Positions 47,511 through 57,235 are shown, counted from the first letter of the stretch. The stretch is 58,170 bases of DNA from Prorocentrum cordatum (GCA_963575745.1 CAUYUJ010021040.1:87665-145834); one strand, 5' to 3'. Translations and numbers: made by a program. Notes: generated by a model not told the origin, from the letters alone.

Positions 47511-47694
47511 ACTGGCCACTAGGCGCTCCGATTAACGCCCTCTCCGCGCTGCAGGCGTAGGCGCCGCTGGCCGAGTGCGGCAAGCAACAGGCAGGAAAAA
47601 CGAGAAGACGAGCGCACTTTGCGCGACCCCCCCCCTTCCCGAAACAGATTGGCGTGGCGTGGGAAGCAGTGGACACCGAGCGCGCTACGCTCGC

Positions 47695-47850
47695 GAAGAG
47701 GAGGAAGAGGAGAAAGAGGAGGAGAAGGAAGAGGAGAAAGAGGAGGAGGAGGAGGAGGAGGAGGAGGAGGAGGAGGAGGAGAAGGAGGGGGAGAAGGGGG
47801 AGGGGGAGGAGAAGGAGGAGGGGGAGGAGGAGGAGGGGGAGGAACAGGGA
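47695..47850 (+). repeat. (GGA)n tract
   Basis: GGA and GAAGAG repeats, purine-rich on the plus strand. Confidence 0.95.
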
Positions 47851-47976
47851 GAGGTCCCCATTGCGTGTCTGGAGCTCGGGAGCTGCGGCGCCCAACGGGG
47901 GGGGGGGGGCGTTCTCGCCCTGCGAGAGGGCGGCCTCCGCCTGCAGGCTGCCTCGGGCACAATACACGGACCTTGC

Positions 47977-48205
47977 AGCCGTGCTGCAGCGGATTTTCGC
48001 GTGGATTTCCGTCAACGCCAAACCCCAAAACGACGAGCGAAAAACGTAGTCAAATTCACGTGGATGTGTTGTAGTCTTCATTCCTGGCCCAACAAAAATC
48101 AGCACGAAATTCACTTCGAACTCCGGAACGAATTCTCCAGGACACTCCAGGCCCAGTCTACTGTGTTCCGAACGAAACCCGCTCTGCAATGCTGGCGCCA
48201 TGACA
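47977..48205 (+). repeat. Dispersed repeat (shared with 35286-35725), empty-site copy
   Basis: GCGGATTTTCGCGTGGATTT, CCGTCAACG, then directly CCAAACCCCAAAACGACGAG. Then come TTCACTTCGAACTCCGGAAC, TTCTCCAGGACACTC and AATGCTGGCGCCATGACA. The family C element found in the other copy is absent. Confidence 0.85.
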
Positions 48206-48634
48206 CGTGCGCTGACTCAGCCATACGCAAGTGGTGCCCCAACTGGGGTCCGTGGCTTCTGCTCGCGTGCAGCGCTGCGAGCAATGCCGCGAGTCTCCGG
48301 TCCATCTTCCAGTCGATGCGGCTTACGCATCGGGCTACGGCTGCGAATGCGCAGGACAGGGACGGGGACGAGGAGACGAAGGGAGGCAGGGGCTGGCTGA
48401 AGAGGGAGGGACCCTAGCTCTGACAGCTGGCCTGTCGGCAGTCGCCAAAGGCGGCGGCCCGAGAGCAATCAAGCAAGCCCAGACCATGCCAGCCGGAATG
48501 CCGTCAAAGTTTTGCCAGAATGAACATGGTATGAAGGAACGAAGCTTGTCTCGGGCCTGCACTGCGCCTGGGTCCAAAAGGCAAGCTGGAGGACGAATCC
48601 AACGAAGAACCCAAGAACCCAAGAGGGGGGGGTC

Positions 48635-48815
48635 TGTTCCGGACCTCTGCTTAGCGCGACTGTTTGCAAGAGTGCGTCCTACGGGGGAGACTCCACCTGC
48701 TCGAAACAGGCGCCAAAAATAGCCAAGATCTACTCCATGGCGGGGGGAGGGGAGGGGGAGTGCGAGGGCCCGCGCCGATCGGCAAAACAAGGAATAAGAA
48801 AACGATCACATTCGT
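48635..48815 (+). repeat. Dispersed repeat shared with 7125-7315
   Basis: CGGACCTCTGCTTAGCGCGA, AGAGTGCGTCCTACGGGGGA, CACCTGCTCGAAACAGG, then a G-rich run and AGGGCCCGCGCCGATCGGCA. Confidence 0.7.
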
Positions 48816-49021
48816 AGATTTGATGCTCGGCGCTTCGGTGATATTGCGCGGAAAGCACGTGTCCGCCCCCCTCCTCTCACATGCCGATCATCATGAAATG
48901 GCCGGATCGCATCCAGTCGGACCGCGGTTCGCTCTGCATCGACTTCGAAGGCACCGACAGGAAAGGAGCTCCAGCGGGCGACATTGAAGGGTCTTGTCAA
49001 CCATTGTTTGTGGTTACTTCT

Positions 49022-49290
49022 GGCGAGGAGGAGGAAGAGAAGCGACGAGAAGGAGAGAGCGAAGAAGAGAGAGAGGAGGAGGAGGAGGAGGAGGAGGAGG
49101 AGGAGGAGGAGGAGAAGCGAATATAAGCGAAGAGCGAAGAGGAGGAGGAGGAGGAGGAGGAGGAGGAGGAGCGAGGCGCGACGAGGAGAAGGAGGAGGAG
49201 CGAAGAGGAGGAGAAGGAGCGAGGTGCGAAGAGGAGGAGGAGGAGGAGGAGTAGGAGCGAAGAGGAGGACGAGGAGGAGGAGGAGGAAGA
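49022..49290 (+). repeat. (GGA)n / GCGAAGA tract
   Basis: GGA repeats with regular AGCGA interruptions, abutting the 82-bp repeat element. Confidence 0.95.
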
Positions 49291-50300
49291 GGACCAGTGG
49301 AAACCCAAGAGTCATCAACGATGTTGGAATTAACCCTCCCTCCAAGCTCCCTCTTCATAGGCCCCTACAACGGTTTATTTCCATTGAGGTAACTGCCTTG
49401 TTAGAAAACAGCAGTTCGAAAATCCTGAAGCGTACCAAAACATTGTTCTCGGGATCTCAACGCCACGTATCAACCTGATTGCTGCGTCTTGACGATCCAG
49501 AATCGTGCCAAAACGCCACTCTTGGGACTTCAACACAGCGAATCAACATAACTGTTGCGCCCGCATGATCCTGAATCCTTCCACAACACGATTTCTTGTG
49601 CGCTGATCATGGGAATCCGTGAACCTCTTGCAAATTGTAGAAACGAATGTGCGCGGTGCTAAGGCGAGAGCCACATTTTGAAAAGGAACCGCCCTCAATC
49701 CATGGAGCTCTTGCAAACTTTTGAAACGAATGTGCGTGGCGCTAAGGCGAGAACCACATTTTGAAAGGGAACCGCCCTCAATCCGTGAAAGTCTTGCAAC
49801 TGTTGAAAATGAATGTGCGCGGCGCTAAGGCGAGAACCACATGTTGAAAACCACCCGCCCTCAATCCGTGAAGATCTGGCAAATGTTTAAACACAAATGC
49901 GCGCGGCGCTAAGGCGAGAACCACATGTTGAAAACCACCCGCCCTCCAATCCGTGAAGCTCTTGCAAATTTTGAAACGAGTGTGCGCGGCGCTGCGGAGA
50001 GAGCCACATTTTGAAAACCACCCACCCTCAATCCGTGAAGCTCCTGCAAATATCTAAACGAATGTGCGCGGCGCTACGGCGAGAGCCACATTTTGAAAAC
50101 CACCCGCCCTCAATCCGTGAAGCTCTTGCAAATGTTAAAACGAATGCGCGCGGCGCTAAGGCGAGAGCCACATTTTGAAAGCGACCCGCCCTCCATCTGT
50201 GAAACAGTTGTCACTTTTTCAGCTTCAGAGCCATAAATGGTGAGGAAGTCTCAGGCGAAACGCCCGGCCCGCCCTAAGGGTGCGACAGGGAGAAGTTACC
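49255..50300 (-). repeat. Element with 82-bp internal repeats, copy 2 (inverted)
   Basis: Reverse complement of 9420-10130. It opens on the plus strand with GACCAGTGGAAACCCAAGAG and TCATAGGCCCCTACAACGG. Then come the unique segment (49380-49620), about eight tandem units of about 82 bp (49600-50205) and the CAGGCGAAACGCCCGGCCC end. Copy 1 has only three tandem units. Confidence 0.88.
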
Positions 50301-50525
50301 TAGAAGGAGAAGGAATGGAGGAGGGGGCAGTGCAGCAGGCCCTGACCAGCGTAGCAGAACATTCCGAGGCGGCGGGCGGGACCTGGCCAGCTGTCAAGAG
50401 ACTCGGCCTCGGGGAGCGGGGCGGGGCATCCGACAGGACTCTCCGGATAGGCGGCGCAGGAGATCAGGGAGAGCCTGGGAGGGGGGGGGGGGGCGATCAT
50501 TGACGTCCCCGTCTTCCTGCGGGGG

Positions 50526-50905
50526 AGAGCGAGAGAGAGAGAGAGAGGGATGGAATGGGTCTGGGGGTGGGGTAGAGAAAGGGGGAGAGAGAGAGAGAGA
50601 TAGACAAAGAGAGAGAGAGAGAGAGACAAAGGAGAAAGAGAACATAGAAATAGAAAGAGAGATAGAGTTAGGCAGAAAGAGCGAGAGCGAGAGAGATGGC
50701 TCCAAGGAGAGGCAGGAAGAGAGGGTGGGGCAACTATGGAGGAGAGAGGGAGAGAGAGAGAGAGAGAGAAACAAAACAAACACATAAGAGAGAGAGAGAA
50801 GTGTTGAGGAGTGAAGAAGAGAGAGGGAGAGAGCAAGAGAGAGAGAGAGAGAGAGAGCGCGAGCGAGACACAGAGATAGAGACAGAGAGAGAGAGATACA
50901 CAACA
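50526..50905 (+). repeat. (GA)n tract
   Basis: GAGAGA runs with short interruptions such as TAGACAAAG, AACATAGAAATAG and ACAAAACAAACAC. Confidence 0.95.
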
Positions 50906-50909
50906 AAAG

Positions 50910-51940
50910 GACGCACCGATGCGGACCGCAGGTCCGAGGGCCGTCCGGGCAGTCGGCTCGCGCCGCCCCCCCCTCTCGGGGCTGGAAGGCAGCGATCCCC
51001 CCGGGCACACATGACGGACAGCCGATTCCCCGCCGGGCGCAGCTGCTGACGCGACTGTGCATGCGTGACCCGCCGGCAGCAGGAGCATGGCCGCGGATCT
51101 GTGGTCGGGAGCGGCGAGAGCGCCGGGGGCGATGGGCTGTGTTGGCATGCCGCCCTCCCCGCGGTGAAGAGGAGCCGCTGGCAGGCTGGGGGCGGGGGCA
51201 AGTGCCAGTCCACGGCTAGCTGGCCAGGCTAGAACGTGGGACGCGGGTGGCAGCGCTTGAGGCTGTGGAGAAGTGAGCGTGGAGTAATTCACCAAATAAG
51301 GACCCCTAATCCTTTGGGAGGGGACCTAAGTTAGGCAGCCCAAAGCAGTAGGGATAGGGGCTCTTCTCCGCAGATCAATCGAACAACCGCCCACATCTGC
51401 GACCCCTGATGCAAAGACGGGGACCTCGGTGCGGCCACGTCTCCACTGTGTTGTCAGGGTCAGGGGCCCTTGGATTCTCGACGGTGGAGGGCCCGCAGAA
51501 CTGCCAGGGTAGCCTGCACCGCGGGGGGGGCAGGGCAGCCGCGGGGGCACAGGGCAAAGGCGGCGGCCCCGTGCCGCGCGGCCTGGGCGAGGACGGAGGC
51601 GCTCCGAGATTGAGGGGGGGGCAAAGGCGGTCGTGAACGTCTTGGAGGCCAGCAGCGGGCGCCTTGTCCCGCTGCCGGAGGGTTCGCTCTGCCGCCGCAC
51701 CACAGTCAGCCCGCACAGTAAGGATGGGCAACCTTCCCGAGGTTACCCCACTCGCATCCCTTGCCCCTTCTGCACATCCTCCACGACTTTCGCTGGACAA
51801 CCTCGTTCGAGAAACTTTCACGTGGCCCTCCAAGGCCCTCGCAACCTGACCGCGCATCCTTTTGTTACGAGTCGACTGTAGCTGCAGCAGAGGCAGCGGG
51901 CGCAGAAACATGCGCGCGGTTGAGGCGCCGAGACAGACGG
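50910..51940. other. GC-rich stretch, no recognisable gene
   Basis: No clear repeat and no motif. Frames are open on both strands in 51326-51911 without recognisable content. Confidence 0.4.
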
Positions 51941-51961
51941 GAACATGTGGGGAAACCGAAG

Positions 51962-52169
51962 GGTACCGATACCGCTACTCCCCCGACCTCTGCAAGCGTG
52001 CGTTCTGACTGGGGTGTCCCGGTGGGCTTTCTGAAATTGTACTGTCAAATAGTACTGTTGTTAAGTGTGGAGCCCCCGAACCTGCGAAAAACATAAATTT
52101 TTGAAGCGCATCTGGCGGTGGCCACGAGGGCCTCCCAGGAGGCCCTAACAGTAGCGGCATCTGGGCACC
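51962..52169 (+). mobile_element. MITE-like element with GGTACCGATACC ends, copy 2
   Basis: The left end GGTACCGATACCGCTACTCC and the GTGCGTTCTGAC core match copy 1 at 19015-19155, as do 15 bp of left flank (TGGGGAAACC). A segment of about 75 bp (about 52010-52085) absent from copy 1 is inserted before TGGCGGTGGCCACGAGG. The right end is degraded (CAGTAGCGGCATCTGGGCAC). Confidence 0.75.
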
Positions 52170-52267
52170 GCTTCCTCCTCGAAGCGTGCTGGTCAGGTGG
52201 CCCTCCGGAGCCACGGGGGCCCCGGGGCAGGGCCGCCGTTGTGGCCCTGGGGCCGCAGAGAATAGGG

Positions 52268-52410
52268 CTAGGTCGGGCATGTCCCCCTGAAGGCGGATTT
52301 TCGACGAAAAATAAAAAAAACACCAAAACATGTTCAAACTTAGTCGACTATGTTTTCTTATGAATCCATGTTTTGAGTATTCCTCTTCTAGAGCGACAGG
52401 CCCGACTTAA
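52268..52410 (+). mobile_element. Family A MITE, copy 6
   Basis: It runs from CTAGGTCGGGCATGTCCC to GCGACAGGCCCGACTTAA. The flanks GAATAGGG and GGCTAGGG share 6 of 8. It abuts a family B element that begins 3 bp later. Confidence 0.9.
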
Positions 52411-52412
52411 GG

Positions 52413-52574
52413 CTAGGGGAGCGAAGAATTACAGAAGCCCGAAAAAAAATCCGGAGGTCCGCGCGGATTTTTCGGATCGGCGCTGGAGGCGCCGCCAAGG
52501 GGGTCCAGCGCGGATCCGAGAAATCCGCGCGGGCCTCCGAGTTTTTACGTTTGTGTCACTTTTCGTTCCCCTAG
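52413..52574. mobile_element. Family B GC-rich fold-back, copy c
   Basis: The outer ends CTAGGGGAGCGAA and, reverse complement, CTAGGGGAACGAA match. The inner arms are TCCGCGCGGATTTTTCGGAT with ATCCGAGAAATCCGCGCGG, and the core is GGCGCTGGAGGCGCCGCC. The whole unit is nearly palindromic. Confidence 0.85.
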
Positions 52575-52777
52575 AGGAAGGGGAGGAAGGGCCCTGGCTG
52601 GGCAGAGGCGGAGGGGGGGCAGACCTCCGTCCCCTGTCGGGAGACGGAGGGGCGGCCGTGGGGTGGCGGTCATAGAAGAGGCCCTGTGGAGCTCCCGGGA
52701 GGGTCCAGGGGCCGCGCCGCGGGTGCTCGCCCGCCTGGGCAGAGCTGGCCACGGCGACAGGTGGGGCCCGGCACTCT

Positions 52778-52955
52778 GAGAGAGAGAGAGAGAGATGAAC
52801 GAGAAGTGGACAGAACAGGGGAGGAGAGAGAGAGAGAGAGAGAGAAAAAAAAAAAGAGAGAGAGAGAGAGAGAAGGAGAGGGAGGAACAAGGCATGGACA
52901 GAACAGGGAGAGGGAGAAAGAGAGAGAGAGAGAGTAGAGAGAGAGAGAGAGAACA
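52778..52955 (+). repeat. (GA)n tract before 90-bp array 3
   Basis: GAGAGA runs with an A-rich interruption (GAAAAAAAAAAAGAG). The same placement relative to the array as at 20272-20352. Confidence 0.95.
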
Positions 52956-52984
52956 AACACACAAAACGAAAGCAAACGAAACGC

Positions 52985-54370
52985 TGGCGCATGCGAGCGC
53001 AGCCAATGCGGCCGTCGGTGGAGCTCTATGGGGCCACGAAACGTGCGAGCGGTGTGTCACAACGGGGGCCATAGGCGGAGCACGTGATGGGGCCACGAAG
53101 CGTGAGAGGGGTGTGCCAAAACAGGTGCGCTGGACGCATGCGAACGCAGTCACTGGGGCCGTCGGCGGAGCTCCCCATGCGACCACGAAGCGTGGGAGGG
53201 GTGTGCCAACATGGGTACCGTGGGCACATGCGGACGCAGCCACTGGGGCCATAGGTGGAGCACCCTATGGGGCCACGAAGCGTGTGAGGGGTTTGCCATA
53301 ATGGGTGCGGTAGGCGCAAGCGAACGCAACTACTGGGGCCGTCGGTGGAGCTCCCTATGGGGCCACGAACCGTGTGAGCTGTGTGCCAAAATGAAAGCAG
53401 TGGGCGCATGCGGACGCAGCCACTGGAGCCCGTCGGTGGAGCGCCCTGTGGGGCCCCGAATCGTGTGAGAGGTGTGCCAAAATGAGTGCGGTGAACGCGT
53501 GCGAACGCAGCCACTGGGGCCGTCGGTGGAGTTCCCAATGGGCCATGAAACGATAGGCGCACGCGAACGCAGTGCGAACGCAGCCAGTGGGGGCGTCGGT
53601 GGAGCTCGTTATGGCGGCACGAAGCGTGTGAGGGGTGTGCCAAAATGGGTGCGGTGGGCGCGTGCGGGCGCTGCCGCTGGGGCCGTCGGTGGAGCTGCCT
53701 ATGGGACCACGAAGCGTGGGAGGTGTGTGTGTGTGTGCCAAAATGGGTGCGGTGGGAGCGTTCGAACGCGTGCAATCAATCCTTCGGCGGAGCTCCCCAT
53801 AGGGCCACGAAACGTGTGATGGGGTGTCGCAAAATGGATGTGGTGGGCGCATGCGAACGCAGCCGCTGGGGCCGTCGGTGGAGTTTCCGATGGGGTCACG
53901 AAGCGTGGGAGGGGTGTGCCAAGATGGGTACGGTGGACGCATGCGGACGCAGCCACTGGGGCCATAGGTGGAGCTCCCTTCGGGGCCACGAAACGTGTGA
54001 GGGGGTGTGCCAAAATGGGCGCGGTGGACGCGTGCGAACGCAACCACTGGGGCCGTCGGTGGAGCTCCCCTTGGGGCCACGAATTATGTGGGATGTGTGC
54101 CCAAATGGGTGCGGTGGACGCATGCGAACGCTTGCATGTTGGCCTTTGGTGGATCTTCTTATGGAGCCACGAAACGTGTGAGCTGTGTGCCAAAAATGGG
54201 CGCGGTGGGCGCATGCGGACGCAACAACTGCTGCCGCTGGTGGAGCTCCCTATGGGGCCACGTAGCGTGTGAGGGGTGTGCCAAAATGGGTGCGGTGGGC
54301 GCATGCGAGCGCTGGCATTTGGGCCTTTAGTGGAGCTCCCTATGGGGCCACGAAACGTGTGAGGGGTGTG
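52985..54370 (+). repeat. 90-bp minisatellite, array 3
   Basis: About 15 units of roughly 90 bp. The shared words are GGGGCCGTCGGTGGAGCTCC, CTATGGGGCCACGAAACGTG, TGAGGGGTGTGCCAAAATGG and GGACGCATGCGAACGCA. It is intermediate in divergence: clearly the same family as arrays 1 and 2 but with CAAAATGGGTGCGG in place of CAGAATGGGGGG. Confidence 0.95.
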
Positions 54371-54495
54371 CCTGAACAGAAGGGCAGAGGCAAGGATGGG
54401 AGGAGGAGGGAGGAGGGAGGAGAGGAGAAAAGGAAGGAGCGGGGGACGCCGCCCCGTCAAAACGAATACCCAACACCTCAGGATGGTTAGGAAGA
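54371..54495 (+). repeat. Conserved tail of the 90-bp array unit, copy 2
   Basis: A G/A-rich stretch, then GTCAAAACGAATACCCAACA and CCTCAGGATGGTTAGGAA, matching 22326-22440. Confidence 0.8.
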
Positions 54496-55036
54496 GCACA
54501 AACAAGACAAGCAGGGTGGGTGGGAAGAGCGGAATGACCCTCCTTCGCGATCCAACGTTCCGCCGCGGTCCCCTGCCTGGTCCTCTGGGCCACAATGCGG
54601 CCTCGACCCATGCGGATTGCAATTGCTGGTTCGCGCGTCAAAACTGAATGGTGTTGCAAGTCCAGTGCAGAGTTGGTGCAGAATGTGCGACATTGTGGAT
54701 TCCTCACACGTCAGTTGTGACTGCGTCGTACTGCTCAGTTGATGTTCTTGTCGCGGCAGATGGCCCTCCAAGCAATTCAAGGTCGAAGACTTGGGCGGGC
54801 TAAACTGATTTTGTTTCGATTGGTAGTGGTGGTGGTACTATGTATGTGTGCACTACCGAACTGGCTACGCACATCCTGGCATTATGCACGGCTGCAAACA
54901 GTTCGAGCCTGTCCTTGGCAATGTCGGATCGCGGGGTGGGGATGACGCCGTCCGCTGCTCGCGCCTGCGGTATTTCTTCCTGCCACGTCTCCACTCCATG
55001 TCTGTCTATCTGTCTGCATCCAGCATCGCCTGCTGC

Positions 55037-55588
55037 CTAGGCACACGCCGTTTCAATCTCAAGTCCACTCTTCCAACTAGGCGGGAACACCTCCATCGTA
55101 TAACCAATATTGGTTGTGTCACTCACATTTGTCTTACCGTTGACCCATGGTACGGACACCACCTCAAAGAGGTATACTCTGTGACCTAAGCACTCTGCAT
55201 TTGCAGAGCCGTAAGTAGGGAACCGAACTCTATACACCGACGCTGTTTCGAGCCCTGCACTGAAACTCGCACAAGAAAGCGGATCCTGGTGTATACGGGA
55301 TCCTGGTGCATACATTGTTTCGTTGCTGCCTCGGGAAAGCGCGTAAAAGTATACAACACACCGCCCCGATGTCGTCCCCGACCCTACAAAAATCATAGGA
55401 TTGAAAAACAGCCCGCCACTGGTAATGTATATGCTCCAGTTTCCGAGTAAGCGCAAACTCGTCTGAAGTTTCTGATCCGCTGATTGTAATGATGGCGGCA
55501 AAGCCAAATGGCGAGGTCCTCGGCCGATGTTTTCCCGCATGTCTTCAGTATGATCTAAGCACACAATTCGGCAATGAAAGGCTCTCAA
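55037..55588 (-). CDS. Unrecognised ORF in a repeat-free island
   Basis: 183 codons from a TTG; the frame is open further upstream to a TAA near 55610. Composition is mixed, with hydrophobic beta-like stretches (NWSIYITSGGLFFNPMIFVG, CVVYFYALSRGSN, SVYRVRFPTYGSA, HRVYLFEVVSVPWV). This contrasts with the low-complexity ORFs elsewhere. The 54500-55650 island has almost no simple repeats. It could be a real exon or an integrated foreign gene. No family was recognised and no proper start is visible. Confidence 0.35.
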   Translation of the reverse strand: MRAFHCRIVCLDHTEDMRENIGRGPRHLALPPSLQSADQKLQTSLRLLGNWSIYITSGGLFFNPMIFVGSGTTSGRCVVYFYALSRGSNETMYAPGSRIHQDPLSCASFSAGLETASVYRVRFPTYGSANAECLGHRVYLFEVVSVPWVNGKTNVSDTTNIGYTMEVFPPSWKSGLEIETACA

Positions 55589-55954
55589 GACATACGGCCA
55601 AATGCTGTCGATGAATTATACGGTCAGGTGGTCGAATGTTTCGTTCGTCAGTCTGCGCCGCTTGTGGTGCTCGCGCCTTTATCGCAGTGTGGCCGTGTTT
55701 TTGCCGCCTGAGTATCGCCGCCATCGTCCCTCCTCAGCCCTCCCTCCCCCCTGCCCCCCACTAGCTCCACCACCACCCCTTCTCGCCCATCCACAAATGA
55801 ATGCCCAATATGCAGTAAGCCTGTCGCGAGGCCATGCCTATCAGTGTCCAGTGGTGCCTTCAGCCGCCTCCGACCTGAACACATCGTGGTCCTACTCCGC
55901 AGGCCTATCTCAACCCCTCCATCCGCCCATTTCACTCCTCTGTCTGTTCCTCCT

Positions 55955-56440
55955 CCACCTCCTCCTCCTCCTCGTCCTCCTCCTCCTCCTCCTCCTCCTC
56001 CTCCTCCCCGTCCTGACCCTCCTCCTCCTCCGCCTCCGATCCGGTCCGACCTCCCTCTCTCCCGCCTCCTCTTCCTCATCCGCCTCCTCCTCCTCCTCCT
56101 CCTTCCGCCTCCTCCTCCGTTTCTCCCTCGCCTCGCTCCTCCTCTATTGCCCCTCCAACCCTCTGCTTGAGAACTGCCGGGTCCGCCTTCCCCTGCTGCG
56201 GCTGCGCATATCTCATCCTGCTCCCCCCCTCCTCCCTGCTGGCTTCCTCCTCCTCCTCCTCCTCCTCCTCCTCATCCTCCCTCCTCCTCCTCCTCCTCCT
56301 CCTCCCCACCTCCTACTCTGTTTACCCCCCTCCTGCCTTCTCTCCGACCCTCCTCCCCGTGCTTGTTCCTCCTCCTCCCCCTCCTCATCCTCCTCCACCT
56401 GCTCACCATACCTCCATTCCACCTCCTGTTCTGCTCCTCC
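55955..56440 (+). repeat. TCC-rich tract
   Basis: Long pyrimidine-rich stretch with several pure TCC runs (55960-56010, 56085-56110, 56240-56305). Confidence 0.9.
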
Positions 56441-56451
56441 TACCCATCCAT

Positions 56452-56634
56452 TTCTAGAAGAAGAAAAGACGGCATAAACATAAATGTTTGGCGCCCCGCG
56501 CGGATCGGATTTCTTTTGGATCCGCGCCAGGGGGCGGCGCCGGAGGCGCCGCCATGGGGGGCCCCAGCGCGGACCCGAGAAATCCGCACAGAGTGCCCAA
56601 AAGTTCATGTTCATGATGTTTTTTCTCCGTCGAT
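56452..56634. mobile_element. Family B GC-rich fold-back, copy d
   Basis: The arms GACGGCATAAACATAAATG and TTGGCGCCCCGCGCGGATCG pair with AATCCGCACAGAGTGCCCAA and AAGTTCATGTTCATGATGTT. The core is GGCGGCGCCGGAGGCGCCGC. Confidence 0.82.
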
Positions 56635-56693
56635 GCATCCTGCTCCTCCTCCTGCCCACCATTTCCTCCTCGTCCTTCTTTCTCCGCCTACGC

Positions 56694-56841
56694 TTAGGTC
56701 GGGCATGTCCTTCTGCAGGCGGATTTTGTAAGAAAAATGAAGATATTCAAAACACATTCAAACACATGTTCGAAAAATCGTCCCCCGACTACTTTTGCTA
56801 TTCTTGCATATTCCGCCTGTAGAGGGACAGGCCCGACTTAA
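56694..56841 (+). mobile_element. Family A MITE, copy 7
   Basis: It runs from TTAGGTCGGGCATGTCC to GGGACAGGCCCGACTTAA. The flanks GCCTACGC and GCCCCACGC agree with one gap and one mismatch. It sits directly against a half copy of family B. Confidence 0.92.
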
Positions 56842-56912
56842 GCCCCACGCGGATACAAGAAATCCGCGCGGAGCGCCAAAAGTTTATGTTTATGGCGTTT
56901 TTCCTATTCGAT
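56842..56912. mobile_element. Family B fold-back, right half only (copy e)
   Basis: GCGGATACAAGAAATCCGCG then CGGAGCGCCAAAAGTTTATG and TTTATGGCGTTTTT. The left half is missing; the family A copy occupies the point where it should join. Confidence 0.75.
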
Positions 56913-56945
56913 TTACCCTGCTCCTTCTCCTGCCCATCCATTTGT

Positions 56946-57007
56946 TCCTCCTCCTCCTCCTCCTCCTCCTCCTCCTCCTCCTCCTCCTCCTCCTCCTCCT
57001 CCTCCTC
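56946..57007 (+). repeat. (TCC)n tract
   Basis: Pure TCC, about 20 units. Confidence 0.97.
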
Positions 57008-57235
57008 TCAGGAGATCCCAGAATCGACTCGAGTTAAGTCGGACCGGCGATCGAAACGAATCGGATCGGCGGAAACCGGCAGCCGAATCGGGAGAAATCG
57101 AATCGGCCGAAATTGGCAGGCCAGTATAGCCTCCAGAAATGGGAGCCCACATCGGGATCCCGAGCCGAACCGCATCGGCATCGAGATCCATCGGACTCGA
57201 ATCGAACCGAACCGGAGGAACCGAAACGGGCACCG
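57008..57235 (+). repeat. GAATCGG-rich dispersed repeat, copy 3
   Basis: CCCAGAATCGACTCG, GGCGATCGA, GAAACCGGCAGCCGAATCGG, a CCTCCAGAAATGG segment, then ACCGGAGGAACCGAAACGGG, in the order seen at 7350 and 23010. The end passes into a CCGGAGGAACCGAAACGGGC minisatellite (to about 57330). Confidence 0.8.
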
